A stretch of 42,298 nucleotides of DNA from Hyphomicrobiales bacterium (GTDB taxonomy: Bacteria > Pseudomonadota > Alphaproteobacteria > Rhizobiales > Beijerinckiaceae): positions 1-42,298 of the forward strand of contig JAIYAB010000215.1 of assembly GCA_027489275.1 (NCBI GenBank), read 5' to 3'. The number at the start of each line of letters is the position of its first letter. The first letter of the stretch is position 1. The translations under genes and the position numbers were made by a program. Shown here one piece after another: positions 28,811 to 37,405 of the stretch. Below the pieces are notes generated by a model. That model saw only the letters and a list, made by a program, of their open reading frames with translations. It had not been told where the DNA came from and made no database searches.

Positions 28811-29352
28811 AGCAGGAACACCTCCGAGTCCGGGTGAACGAAGAGCGCGAGGATCCGCGCCGCCTCCGGGTCGCCGGGAGGCAGCAGGGCCTGGACGCGG
28901 CCGTCGCGGGGCGCGGGGAGAGCCACCTCGGCGACGTCGCCCGCCCCCTCGATGACGAGCCGTCCCGGCGCCTGGTCGCCGAAACCGTCGATGACGAGGA
29001 CCCCCGGCAGATCGCCCTCGCCCTCCCGCAACTCGATCGAAATGGGGCCGAGGCGACGGAGCGTCCCGGTGCCGTCGGCCGCGGCCTTCATCAGGCCCGA
29101 CCGGGCGACCGCACGCGAGGCGACCATGTTGCGGTAGAGCGTGCGCATGACGGGGTCGTCACGGATGGCGCGAACAACCGTCAGCGAGGGCACCGCGGAT
29201 GCGCAAGCATGCCGCCACAGCTCGACCATACGGACGGACGCAGGGGAAACCTCGCCCGATACTATTTCCCGAAAGGCATCGGTGGCGGCGTCGCGCGCCG
29301 CGGCGTGGCCCGCGCGGTCCGCCGGCGGGCCGGCTTGGCTTGGCTGTGTCAT
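28807..29352 (-). CDS. Unknown cytoplasmic protein (181 aa)
   Basis: ATGA overlap with upstream gene (29349) and GTGA overlap with downstream gene (28810); no signal peptide or TM. Confidence 0.72.
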   Translation of the reverse strand: MTQPSQAGPPADRAGHAAARDAATDAFREIVSGEVSPASVRMVELWRHACASAVPSLTVVRAIRDDPVMRTLYRNMVASRAVARSGLMKAAADGTGTLRRLGPISIELREGEGDLPGVLVIDGFGDQAPGRLVIEGAGDVAEVALPAPRDGRVQALLPPGDPEAARILALFVHPDSEVFLL

Positions 29353-30731
29353 GGAACCTGGCCTCCGGAAGCGACGTAGAGCCGTGTGAAAAGGCGGGAA
29401 AAGACCTCGCGGTCGTGACGTTCCTGCTCCCATGATGCATCGGCGAGACCCGCTTTCGCGGCTGCGGACATGAAAGCCCGCAGTTCGTCCCCGATCGTGG
29501 CAAGGGCGGGCGCCGCGGCGGCAAACATCGGCGCCAGCACTTCGCGAGGCACGTCGAAGCCGGTGCGCCGCTCCGCACGCAGCAGCAACCATCCGCGTTC
29601 GGCGGCACGAGCGACCCTGTCCGGCGGCAACCCCTCGGGCGGGTTGAGCGCGATGTGCATGGACGCGAGCGCGTCGATCCGCTCGATCGTGGCGGCGATG
29701 GCTTCGAGCGTCTCGGCGAAGCGAGGGGCGGATTTCCCGTTGACCAGGTCAGTTACATCGGCCTTGCCCTGCGAGCGCTTGAGGCGGTTCACGCACATCA
29801 TCTGCCACCGCGACACCGCGATCGCACGAAGGCAAGTCAGGGGCAGGCGTCGGTGCCACGGTGCGAAGCGCAGGACGTCCAGAGCCCTGTCCCTCTCCGC
29901 CTGGGTCAGGAACTTGGGACTGGCCGGAAGCGAGGCGAGGAGGTCGACGAGGTCCAGCGGATCGACGCCCGCAGGCTCCTCGAAGCGGTCGTCGGAACCG
30001 TCGAGAGCAGCCTCGTCCTCGGTGGCGGCTTCGCCGACACGGGCGCGCACGTCCGTCTCGATCCTTGCCTCCAGCTCGGCCAGCAGAGCCGTCGTCGCGG
30101 TCGAGAAGAGCGGGCGCTCGCCCTGCTCCACGAGTTCGCAGAAGAACCGGATGGCCAACTCCTCCCTCGGCTCGGCGCCGTGCCGGGCCAGGAAGCGGTG
30201 GAGCGCTGCGGAGCGCTGATCGGTGCGCAGGCCCAGGACGTGGCGTCGGCGGTATCGGTCGGCGAGCGCCGCGAATCGCCGGCGTGCGATTGCGAAGCCC
30301 GCGTCCGTATCGTCTCCGCAAAGGTCGCGGATGACGGCTCGGAACTCTCCGAAGCCGTCGCCGCATTCGCAGAGTGCGAGAAACGCGCCGAACGTGCAGG
30401 CGTCTGCCATCCGCAAGGCTCCCAGCCGCATCTGCGGCGCCGTCTCCGAGACATCCACCTCCATCGCGCGCAACGCGCCGGGCGCTCCGGATCGCGGATC
30501 GAGCAGCAGGGCCAGAACCGAGTCGATGCCGTCCTCTGGCCCGGAGCTGGCACGGCGCAGGAAGAAGGCGAGGGTCGCCGTGAGATCGTGAGCGGGCCGG
30601 TCGCGGTTGCGCCCGGCGCCGAACCCCGCCACCGATCGCGCGAGCCGCAGCACGGCATGATCGGAGAGGGCCCGGTCGCCGCGCACCAGATCGAGGTCGG
30701 CGATGAGGGTGTCGTCGAACTGCGCGAACAT
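29349..30731 (-). CDS. Unknown cytoplasmic protein (460 aa, helix-rich by composition)
   Basis: Long ORF starting 17 bp after the upstream gene; tightly coupled to its downstream gene; no recognised family. Confidence 0.75.
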   Translation of the reverse strand: MFAQFDDTLIADLDLVRGDRALSDHAVLRLARSVAGFGAGRNRDRPAHDLTATLAFFLRRASSGPEDGIDSVLALLLDPRSGAPGALRAMEVDVSETAPQMRLGALRMADACTFGAFLALCECGDGFGEFRAVIRDLCGDDTDAGFAIARRRFAALADRYRRRHVLGLRTDQRSAALHRFLARHGAEPREELAIRFFCELVEQGERPLFSTATTALLAELEARIETDVRARVGEAATEDEAALDGSDDRFEEPAGVDPLDLVDLLASLPASPKFLTQAERDRALDVLRFAPWHRRLPLTCLRAIAVSRWQMMCVNRLKRSQGKADVTDLVNGKSAPRFAETLEAIAATIERIDALASMHIALNPPEGLPPDRVARAAERGWLLLRAERRTGFDVPREVLAPMFAAAAPALATIGDELRAFMSAAAKAGLADASWEQERHDREVFSRLFTRLYVASGGQVP

Positions 30732-30748
30732 GGCCGCCCGATCGCCGT

Positions 30749-31690
30749 TCAGCGGGTGACGGTCTTGATCACCTCGAAGCGATTGCCGGAGAAGGTGACG
30801 TTGCCGCGGGAGCCCATGAACTCGACCATCTGGCGCAAGTTGCGGTTCAGCCGAGCATTGTCTGTCCGCGCCTCGATCCAGTAGTCGCTCTGGGAGTTGC
30901 TTACGCGCGTGGGCCGGATGTGCTCGACGCAGCGGAAGGCCCGGACCATTTCCTCGATGCGGCTGATCTCGTCGCTGGTGAAATCACGCAGGACCAGCAT
31001 GAAGGCCGTCGGCAGCCCGTCGCAACCCTCGAGCGCGGCAACCTGCTGAGCGGGCGCCGCCGCTGCCGGCTGGGCCGGAGCGGTGGCGACCGCGGGCGGA
31101 GCGGCGGCGCCGATGAACCCTTCGAGCTTCGTGCCGAGTTCCCGGGCCACGTCCGACGAAAGACGCCGGGCCTCGTCGCCCACGCGCTCGAGCAGGCATT
31201 CGCGATCCGAACAATTGACCGGCAGCGGATCGAAGGTGATGCCGGGGCCGACCTCGAACGTGCCGATCAACTGACCGGTACGGACGTTGAGCAGCCGGAC
31301 AGGGATCCGGATTTCGGGACGGCTGACGACCGACCCGGAACGAATGGACGTGTAGATCTGGAAGACGGCGATGACATCCATCGGTGGCTGGATGGCGCGA
31401 GCGACCTCGTAGAGCTCCCCGTCCGTCCGGCGCACCCGCCCCTGCGGCATGGTCGCCAGTGTGGTCCCGACCTCGTCATAGACCTGGAACCCGCGGGTGT
31501 TCAGCTCTTCCTGGAGCCCCAGGACGACGCGGTTGTAGATCCGGTTCTGCCTGGGCACCGTCTCCTGGTCGGCGTCGTCGGACACGACCAGGACATTGAC
31601 GCGTTTCACGCGCACTTGGGCGTCGGCGGGGGGTGACGAGGCGGCGGCGAAGACCGCCAGGCCGAGAGCGATCAGCAAAGAGCGAAACAT
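30749..31690 (-). CDS. Exported protein, CsgG/TolB-like fold suspected (copy 1 of a paralogous pair)
   Basis: Signal peptide; KRVNVLVVSDDADQETVPRQNRIYNRVVLGLQEELNTRGFQVYDE...NVRTGQLIGTFEVG; paralogue at 25872..26834. Confidence 0.8.
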   Translation of the reverse strand: MFRSLLIALGLAVFAAASSPPADAQVRVKRVNVLVVSDDADQETVPRQNRIYNRVVLGLQEELNTRGFQVYDEVGTTLATMPQGRVRRTDGELYEVARAIQPPMDVIAVFQIYTSIRSGSVVSRPEIRIPVRLLNVRTGQLIGTFEVGPGITFDPLPVNCSDRECLLERVGDEARRLSSDVARELGTKLEGFIGAAAPPAVATAPAQPAAAAPAQQVAALEGCDGLPTAFMLVLRDFTSDEISRIEEMVRAFRCVEHIRPTRVSNSQSDYWIEARTDNARLNRNLRQMVEFMGSRGNVTFSGNRFEVIKTVTR

Positions 31691-31726
31691 TGGGAAATCT
31701 CCTGTCGATGCAAAATTGATGGGTGA

Positions 31727-32299
31727 TCAATCGACGATGACGGCGACCTCGACACGCCGGTTCGATGCGTCAAAGGGGCGTGAGGCGTCCTTGAGTTCCG
31801 CCGGCCCGAAACCGTGGACCAGGAGGCGGCGCGCCTCGATCTCGTGCACGACGACGAGGTGTTGCCGCACGGCGCGGGCGCGGCGGAAGGACAGGTCGAC
31901 GTTGTAGTCCGCCCGCCCCTTCGCGTCCGTGTGACCGGCGATGAGAATACGCGATCGCGCGAGGACCGGCGTGCGAAGCGCGTCGGCCAGCGCGACGAGC
32001 GTTCGTGCGCCCTTCGGGAGGATCACGTCGCTGTCGAAGTCGAAGAAGACCGTGAGATCGACGGTGCGCACGGAACTGACGGATACGACGACACGGGAGC
32101 CCGAATCGTCGGCGGAAACCTGCCGCGGCAGCCTGGGCGCCGGACCGCCCGACTGCGGGGCCTGGGTGTCGGGCGCAAGGCTGCGCAGGATCCTCGTCCG
32201 CTCGGAATCGAGCGAGGCCTGAGCCAGGGCGGATGCGGCGGGCATGGTAGCCGCACTCGCCGAAAGTCCGGCCAGGAGGCCGCGACGACAGATGAGCAT
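31727..32299 (-). CDS. OmpA family protein
   Basis: Signal peptide; VFFDFDSDVILPKGARTLVALADAL...ILIAGHTDAKGRADYNVDLSFRRARAVRQHL...NRRVEVAV: canonical OmpA-C peptidoglycan-binding motif. Confidence 0.9.
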   Translation of the reverse strand: MLICRRGLLAGLSASAATMPAASALAQASLDSERTRILRSLAPDTQAPQSGGPAPRLPRQVSADDSGSRVVVSVSSVRTVDLTVFFDFDSDVILPKGARTLVALADALRTPVLARSRILIAGHTDAKGRADYNVDLSFRRARAVRQHLVVVHEIEARRLLVHGFGPAELKDASRPFDASNRRVEVAVIVD

Positions 32300-32400
32300 G
32301 TTCGTTCCTCGGTTTCCCTTGACTGACCCCGGATCGGCGTCCCTTCGTTTTCGGACTGGATTGCCGAGAAGTCTTTTTGGAATGATGTCCGCCAGATCCC

Positions 32401-32440
32401 ATGTTTTTCAAGTGAAACATCTTGTACAACCTAAGGTTGT
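32401..32440. promoter_or_regulatory. Two adjacent palindromes in the AT-rich divergent intergenic region between the OmpA-led operon and the S8 protease gene
   Basis: ATGTTTTTCAAGTGAAACAT (32401-32420) and ACAACC-TAA-GGTTGT (32426-32440), with TTGTACAA at 32422-32429. Confidence 0.5.
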
Positions 32441-32555
32441 TTCTCACCGTTGTTCTCCATCTCGGTTCATTGTTTGACTCGATCGCCGAATGGGGAAGAA
32501 TTCGGTCTGGTTTTGCCATGCAGTAATTGACGAAGCGGCTGCAGGAGACTTGACG

Positions 32556-34187
32556 ATGAAACCCGTTCCTCGGTTTGCGCGGCTCGCGATGGCGGCGGCT
32601 CTTCTCGGTGTCGCCGGCGCAGGAGGCGGCCATGCCCAGGCTCCGCCGCAGGCTGGCAAGATCGACCCGCAGGTTGCCGCCGCGCTGGCGTCCGGCGGGA
32701 AGACCCAAGTCCTCGTGATCGCCCGCAGGATGTCCTCCGGGGGGCAGGCGACGCCGGTGGGGGCGACCACCCTGTTGCAGGGGCTCACGCAGATCCTGCG
32801 GAGCGAGGCGCCGATCATTCGCGAGACCGGAGCGCCGGGGATCGTCTCGGCCTCGCTCGACGCGCGCGGCGTGCAGTCGCTGGCGGCGCGGGCGGACGTG
32901 ATGGCCATCGTCCCGAATCTCTCGATGGATCACATCGTCGAACCGCCCCGGGCCGGGGCCACGGCCCGGCCCTTCGCGAAGGACACCGACCACCTGATCG
33001 AGGTCGATCGGCTGCACCGGGCCGGGCTGTTCGGACGGGGCGTCACGATCGCTGTGATCGACGATGGCCTCGACGGGGCGCATCCGATGTTCGCCGGAGC
33101 GCTGGTCGGAGAGGCCTGCTTCAGCACCCACGCGCCCGAGGCCGGCATGGAGTCCCTGTGTCCGCAGCAGAAGAGTCCGTCAGTCGGCCCCGGAGCGGCC
33201 CAGAACTGCCAACCTGACGGCTCGCACTGCGGGCACGGCACACACGTGGCCGGCATCGCCCTCGGACGGCCGGTCAAATCCGGCCCGAACGTGGTGACGG
33301 GCGTCGCGCCGGGAGCCGGCCTCTACATGATCAGGGCGGCCCACCGGATCGCGCGCTGCAAGGAGGCGGGACCGGAAAGCTGCATCACGTTCAACTCGGG
33401 CGACGTCCTGGGAGCGCTTCATCATGTCACCGAGGTGGCCGAGAAGCATCGCATCAGGGTCGTGAACCTGAGCCTGGGGGGCGGAAACTTTCCGTTCAAC
33501 TGCGACCTGATCCCGAACGAGCTCATCCGCGGCCTGGCCGCCGTCGTCGCCCAGCTTCGGGCGAAGGGCGTCGTCGTGGTCGCCGCGGCCGGGAACTCGG
33601 GAAGCGGGCGTGGCATCGGCCACCCCGCCTGCCTGGGCGGTGTCGTCAGCGTCGGCTCCATCGACAGTGACGGGCAGGTCACTTCCTTCTCGGATTCCGC
33701 CATCAAGGTCGATCTCCTGGCGCCCGGCCGCGACGTCCTGTCAGCGGCGCCCGGGGGAGGCCTCGTCCGCTTGAACGGAACGTCGATGGCCAGCCCCTAC
33801 GCCGCCGGCGTCATTGCCGCCATGCGCGCGGGCTTCCTGCCGATCGTCCCGGACTCCAGCATCGTGGACGCGCTGAAGCGAACAGGGCGCTACATCCGCG
33901 ATCCGCGTAACGATCTCTACTTTCCCGTTATCCAGGCGTGGCGCGCGACCGAGGCTGTGGTGCGGGCCGGCGGTTCTGGCGTGATCGCCGACAACGCTGC
34001 CGAAGCCGCGGCGGCTCCTGGCGCCACTGCGAAGGCCGGGCCGGCGCCGGTCACGGACGCGAAACATGCGGACGTGGCCTCGCCGCCATCGCCCGCTCCT
34101 CCAGCCCGGGCGACGCCCCCTGCGCCGGCCCTCCCGGCGGCCGTACCCGCGAACGACCTCCTGCGCTCGGCGGCACCGGTCCAATAG
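32556..34187 (+). CDS. Secreted subtilisin-like serine protease (S8)
   Basis: Triad Asp IAVIDDGLDG, His GHGTHVAG, Ser NGTSMASPYAAG; signal peptide; I9-like propeptide region; Ala/Pro-rich C-terminal tail. Confidence 0.93.
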   Translation: MKPVPRFARLAMAAALLGVAGAGGGHAQAPPQAGKIDPQVAAALASGGKTQVLVIARRMSSGGQATPVGATTLLQGLTQILRSEAPIIRETGAPGIVSASLDARGVQSLAARADVMAIVPNLSMDHIVEPPRAGATARPFAKDTDHLIEVDRLHRAGLFGRGVTIAVIDDGLDGAHPMFAGALVGEACFSTHAPEAGMESLCPQQKSPSVGPGAAQNCQPDGSHCGHGTHVAGIALGRPVKSGPNVVTGVAPGAGLYMIRAAHRIARCKEAGPESCITFNSGDVLGALHHVTEVAEKHRIRVVNLSLGGGNFPFNCDLIPNELIRGLAAVVAQLRAKGVVVVAAAGNSGSGRGIGHPACLGGVVSVGSIDSDGQVTSFSDSAIKVDLLAPGRDVLSAAPGGGLVRLNGTSMASPYAAGVIAAMRAGFLPIVPDSSIVDALKRTGRYIRDPRNDLYFPVIQAWRATEAVVRAGGSGVIADNAAEAAAAPGATAKAGPAPVTDAKHADVASPPSPAPPARATPPAPALPAAVPANDLLRSAAPVQ

Positions 34188-34205
34188 TGTCGCCTGCGCG
34201 TTCGA

Positions 34206-34233
34206 GGTGACAGCGTGCTTCTAGCGCGTCACC
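34206..34233. terminator. Candidate hairpin between convergent genes (GGTGAC...GTCACC)
   Basis: Perfect 6-bp arms, 16-nt loop, at the junction of the S8 and 34221..34559 genes; no clear T-tract. Confidence 0.3.
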
Positions 34234-34559
34234 CGCCCCATGCGGTTCAGCACCTCGCGCGGAATCCCGTAGGCCTTCACCACCGCATCCCAGTGCCGCA
34301 GGCCGCACAGCTCCCGCTGGATCATCAGGGACCACACGCGGTCGGCGGCGGCATCCCGCAGCGCCGCGAGCCGCTCTTCCCCCTCCGGGCCGTGCACCTC
34401 CGCCTCGTGAGCCCGCAAACGGGCGAGCGCTTCCTCGACCTGCCGCCCGAGGTCGCCGAGCGCTTGCGCCTTGAGCTGCGCCAGCTCGTACTCGAGCACG
34501 TTGACGCCGCTCTCCGGCCGATGGCCGGGCGACAGGCTCTGGGGGATGCGAAACGTCAT
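34221..34559 (-). CDS. Small conserved-looking hypothetical protein (tentatively DUF6665-like)
   Basis: MTFRIPQSLSPGHRPESGVNVLEYELAQLKAQALGDLGRQVEEAL...; family name from memory and uncertain. Confidence 0.6.
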   Translation of the reverse strand: MTFRIPQSLSPGHRPESGVNVLEYELAQLKAQALGDLGRQVEEALARLRAHEAEVHGPEGEERLAALRDAAADRVWSLMIQRELCGLRHWDAVVKAYGIPREVLNRMGRVTR

Positions 34560-34908
34560 GCTCTCCTCGCCTGATGCGCGCGCCGTCGGAACGGGCCGGG
34601 GCGGATCGTTCGCCGGCAGGATGGCGCGGGGAAGGCCGCAAGGAAAGATCCGGCCCGTTCGGCTGCGGAGCCTGTCCCCTGGCATGACGGGCGTGTCGCG
34701 GACCCTGCTTGACAAGGCCCGGCAGGCGACACCACTGTGTGTATAACAATCCTACACTGCGAAATCCGGTCTGAGAGACGACATGAGCCGCCGCCCGGCG
34801 ACGGGGCGGCTCGTGATCGCGAAACCGTGCGTCCCGCCGCGGCTCATGTTGCGTCGCGGACGCGCTTCATGGCCGCAAGGGCCTGTCGGGCGTCGAAAGG
34901 ATGCAGAG

Positions 34909-36483
34909 ATGGCGATACGGCTGACCACGGGCATCGTGCGGCTGGGGGCGGCGTTGGCGGCGGCCTCGGTCGCCCACGCGGCGCTCGCGCAGGCGCCCGA
35001 CCGGGACACCCTGGTGATCGCTCAGGGCGTCGATATCGAGTCGCTGGAATCGGACAACCTGAACACCACGCAGTCGATCAACATTGCCTCCCATCTGTGG
35101 GCGACCCTCGTCCAGGTGACGCCGGACGGCGAGGTCAAGCCGTCGCTGGCCGAGAGTTATGGCTGGAATGCCGCCGGCACCGAGCTGACGTTCAAGATCA
35201 GGCGCGGCCAGACCTGCGAGAACGGGGAACCCCTCACCGCGGAAGACGTCGTCTATTCGCTCAAGCGACAGGTCGATCCGGCGCTGGGCTTCAAGGGCAA
35301 TGTGGGGTCGTTCGTCTATCCGACGATCGGCTTCGTCGATGCGCGCCTCGACGGCGAGGATCTCGCCACGGTCATCGTGAAGAAGTACCAGTCCATCGCC
35401 CCGGGCATGCTGGCGCAGGCCTACATCAAGTGCAAAGGCGCCTACGAGACGATGGACAAGGTCCAGGCGGCGAAGACCGTCGTCGCGTCGGGCCCCTATC
35501 GCCTCGTGAGCTGGACGCTCAACGATCGCCTCGTGATGGAGCGCAATCCCGCCTACACGCTCGGGGAGCCGAAGTTCAAGCGGATCGTCTGGCGCGTCAT
35601 TCCCGAAGCCAGCACCCGGTCGGCCGAGCTGATCGCCGGCAACGTCGACATCGCGACCAACATCCCGCCGGACCAGCAGGCCGCGGTCAACGCCCGCGGC
35701 ACGGCATCGGTCATGAGCGTCAGCGGAACGCGGCGGATCTTCGTCGGCTTCAACTTCTCGGACGCGTTCAAGACCACCAGGGGCGGCGAGGCAATCCAGA
35801 AGGCGCCCGTGCGGCAGGCCCTCAACATGGCCGTCGACGTGCCGACCATCTGCCGTCAGTTGCTCTCGTTCGAATGCAACCGGGCGACAGGCCCCGCCAA
35901 CCTCGCCAACCCGGCGCTGAAGCCCTATCCCTACGATCCGAAGGCGGCGGAGGCGATGCTGGACGCGGCCGGCTATCCGCGCGGCGCCGACGGGGTCCGT
36001 TTCACCCTGAAGCTGCAGGGCCCGCGCAACCGCTATCTCAACGATGTCAACGTCGCGCAGGTTGTCGGACAGTTTCTCAGCGACATCGGCGTGCAGACGA
36101 CGGTCGAGCTGCAGGATTTCGTGACGATATTCTCGCCGGCGGCCCGCGAGCACCGCGCCGGTCCCCTGTACCTGATCGGACAGGGCGGCGTGACGTGGAG
36201 CGCCGTCTACGACATGGCGCTCTTCCCGAGCCGCGAGGCGCCCGTCAATAACGGGATGTGGTTCAATCCGGAGTGGCAGACCCGCTGGGACAGCCTCGCC
36301 GGCATCCGTGATCCCGCGCAGGAGCGCAAGGTCGTCGACGAGATGCTGGAGATCTTCTACCGGGACCCGCCATGGATCATGCTGTACTTCCAGCCCGACT
36401 TCTACGGCGTGTCGAAGCGCATCGCCTGGACGCCCCGGCGCGACGAACGGATCGACGCGATGACGGTCTCACTGAAGCCCTGA
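34909..36483 (+). CDS. ABC transporter substrate-binding protein, peptide/nickel (DppA/OppA) family
   Basis: Signal peptide; DTLVIAQGVDIESLESDNLNTTQSINIASHLWATLVQVTPDGEVKPSLAESYGWNAAGTELTFKIRRGQTCENGEPLTAEDVVYSLKR (SBP family 5). Confidence 0.93.
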   Translation: MAIRLTTGIVRLGAALAAASVAHAALAQAPDRDTLVIAQGVDIESLESDNLNTTQSINIASHLWATLVQVTPDGEVKPSLAESYGWNAAGTELTFKIRRGQTCENGEPLTAEDVVYSLKRQVDPALGFKGNVGSFVYPTIGFVDARLDGEDLATVIVKKYQSIAPGMLAQAYIKCKGAYETMDKVQAAKTVVASGPYRLVSWTLNDRLVMERNPAYTLGEPKFKRIVWRVIPEASTRSAELIAGNVDIATNIPPDQQAAVNARGTASVMSVSGTRRIFVGFNFSDAFKTTRGGEAIQKAPVRQALNMAVDVPTICRQLLSFECNRATGPANLANPALKPYPYDPKAAEAMLDAAGYPRGADGVRFTLKLQGPRNRYLNDVNVAQVVGQFLSDIGVQTTVELQDFVTIFSPAAREHRAGPLYLIGQGGVTWSAVYDMALFPSREAPVNNGMWFNPEWQTRWDSLAGIRDPAQERKVVDEMLEIFYRDPPWIMLYFQPDFYGVSKRIAWTPRRDERIDAMTVSLKP

Positions 36484-36525
36484 AGACGGGTGGTCCGGAA
36501 CCAATCTACCGGGGCGATGAAGCCC

Positions 36526-36601
<76 letters not shown>

Positions 36602-36766
36602 TTTCCGGGTGCGCGCCTTTTAGGGCGGGCTGCGGCTATGTGTCAATTGGCAAAGCGCGCCGCCGCCGCCGCCCCGCCGGTCCCTCGCGCGAAAGCTCGG
36701 CCGGCGGGCTTGTCCGCCCGCGGCGGCCCGGCTAAACCAAGCCCGGTCGTCCCTGCGGAGTCCGCC

Positions 36767-37057
36767 ATGCGTGCCATCCTCGACGTCGTCCTGCTGGCCT
36801 TGGACATCTATGTCTGGGTCATCATCGCCTCGGCCGTTCTGAGCTGGCTCATCGCGTTCAACGTCATCAACATGCGCAACGACTTCGTGCGCATGATCTA
36901 CAACGGCGTCTACCAGCTCACCGAGCCCGTCCTCGCGCCGATCCGCCGGCGGCTGCCGAACATGGGCGGCCTCGACATCTCGCCGATCGTGCTGCTGCTC
37001 CTGATCTTCCTGATCCAGCGGGTCATCGGCTACTACATCTACCCCTACGTGTTCTGA
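36767..37057 (+). CDS. YggT family membrane protein
   Basis: DIYVWVIIASAVLSWLIAFNVIN...LTEPVLAPIRRRLPNMGGLDISPIVLLLLIFLIQ. Confidence 0.92.
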   Translation: MRAILDVVLLALDIYVWVIIASAVLSWLIAFNVINMRNDFVRMIYNGVYQLTEPVLAPIRRRLPNMGGLDISPIVLLLLIFLIQRVIGYYIYPYVF

Positions 37058-37380
37058 TGGCGAACGACGGACGCCCTTGGCGCGAGGCCCCGCACGGCCT
37101 CGATCTCGCCGTGCGCCTCACGCCGCGCGGTGGGCGTGATGCGATCGAGGGCGTCGAGACGCTCTCGGACGGGCGTCACGTCCTCAAGGCGCGCGTGCGC
37201 GCGGTGCCGGAGGGCGGCAAAGCCAATGCGGCGCTGGCCCGTCTCGTCGCTGCCGCCTGCGGCGTCGCCGCGACGCAGGTCTCGCTGTCGTCCGGCGCGA
37301 CGGCGCGGGTCAAATCGCTTCAGATCGAGGGCGACGCCGCCGCGCTGGCCGCGTCGCTTGCCCGCGCCCTCGGCGCCTGA
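37057..37380 (+). CDS. DUF167 (YggU) family protein
   Basis: [16 protein letters not shown]...[28 protein letters not shown] overlap with yggT-like gene. Confidence 0.92.
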   Translation: MANDGRPWREAPHGLDLAVRLTPRGGRDAIEGVETLSDGRHVLKARVRAVPEGGKANAALARLVAAACGVAATQVSLSSGATARVKSLQIEGDAAALAASLARALGA

Positions 37381-37405
37381 GCCCGCGCCCCGACCGGAGG
37401 ATGCC

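Noticed and set aside
34709-34747. TTGACA and TATAAC promoter-like boxes upstream of the DppA-type gene
   Set aside because: Spacing is 27 bp, too long for a sigma70-type promoter.
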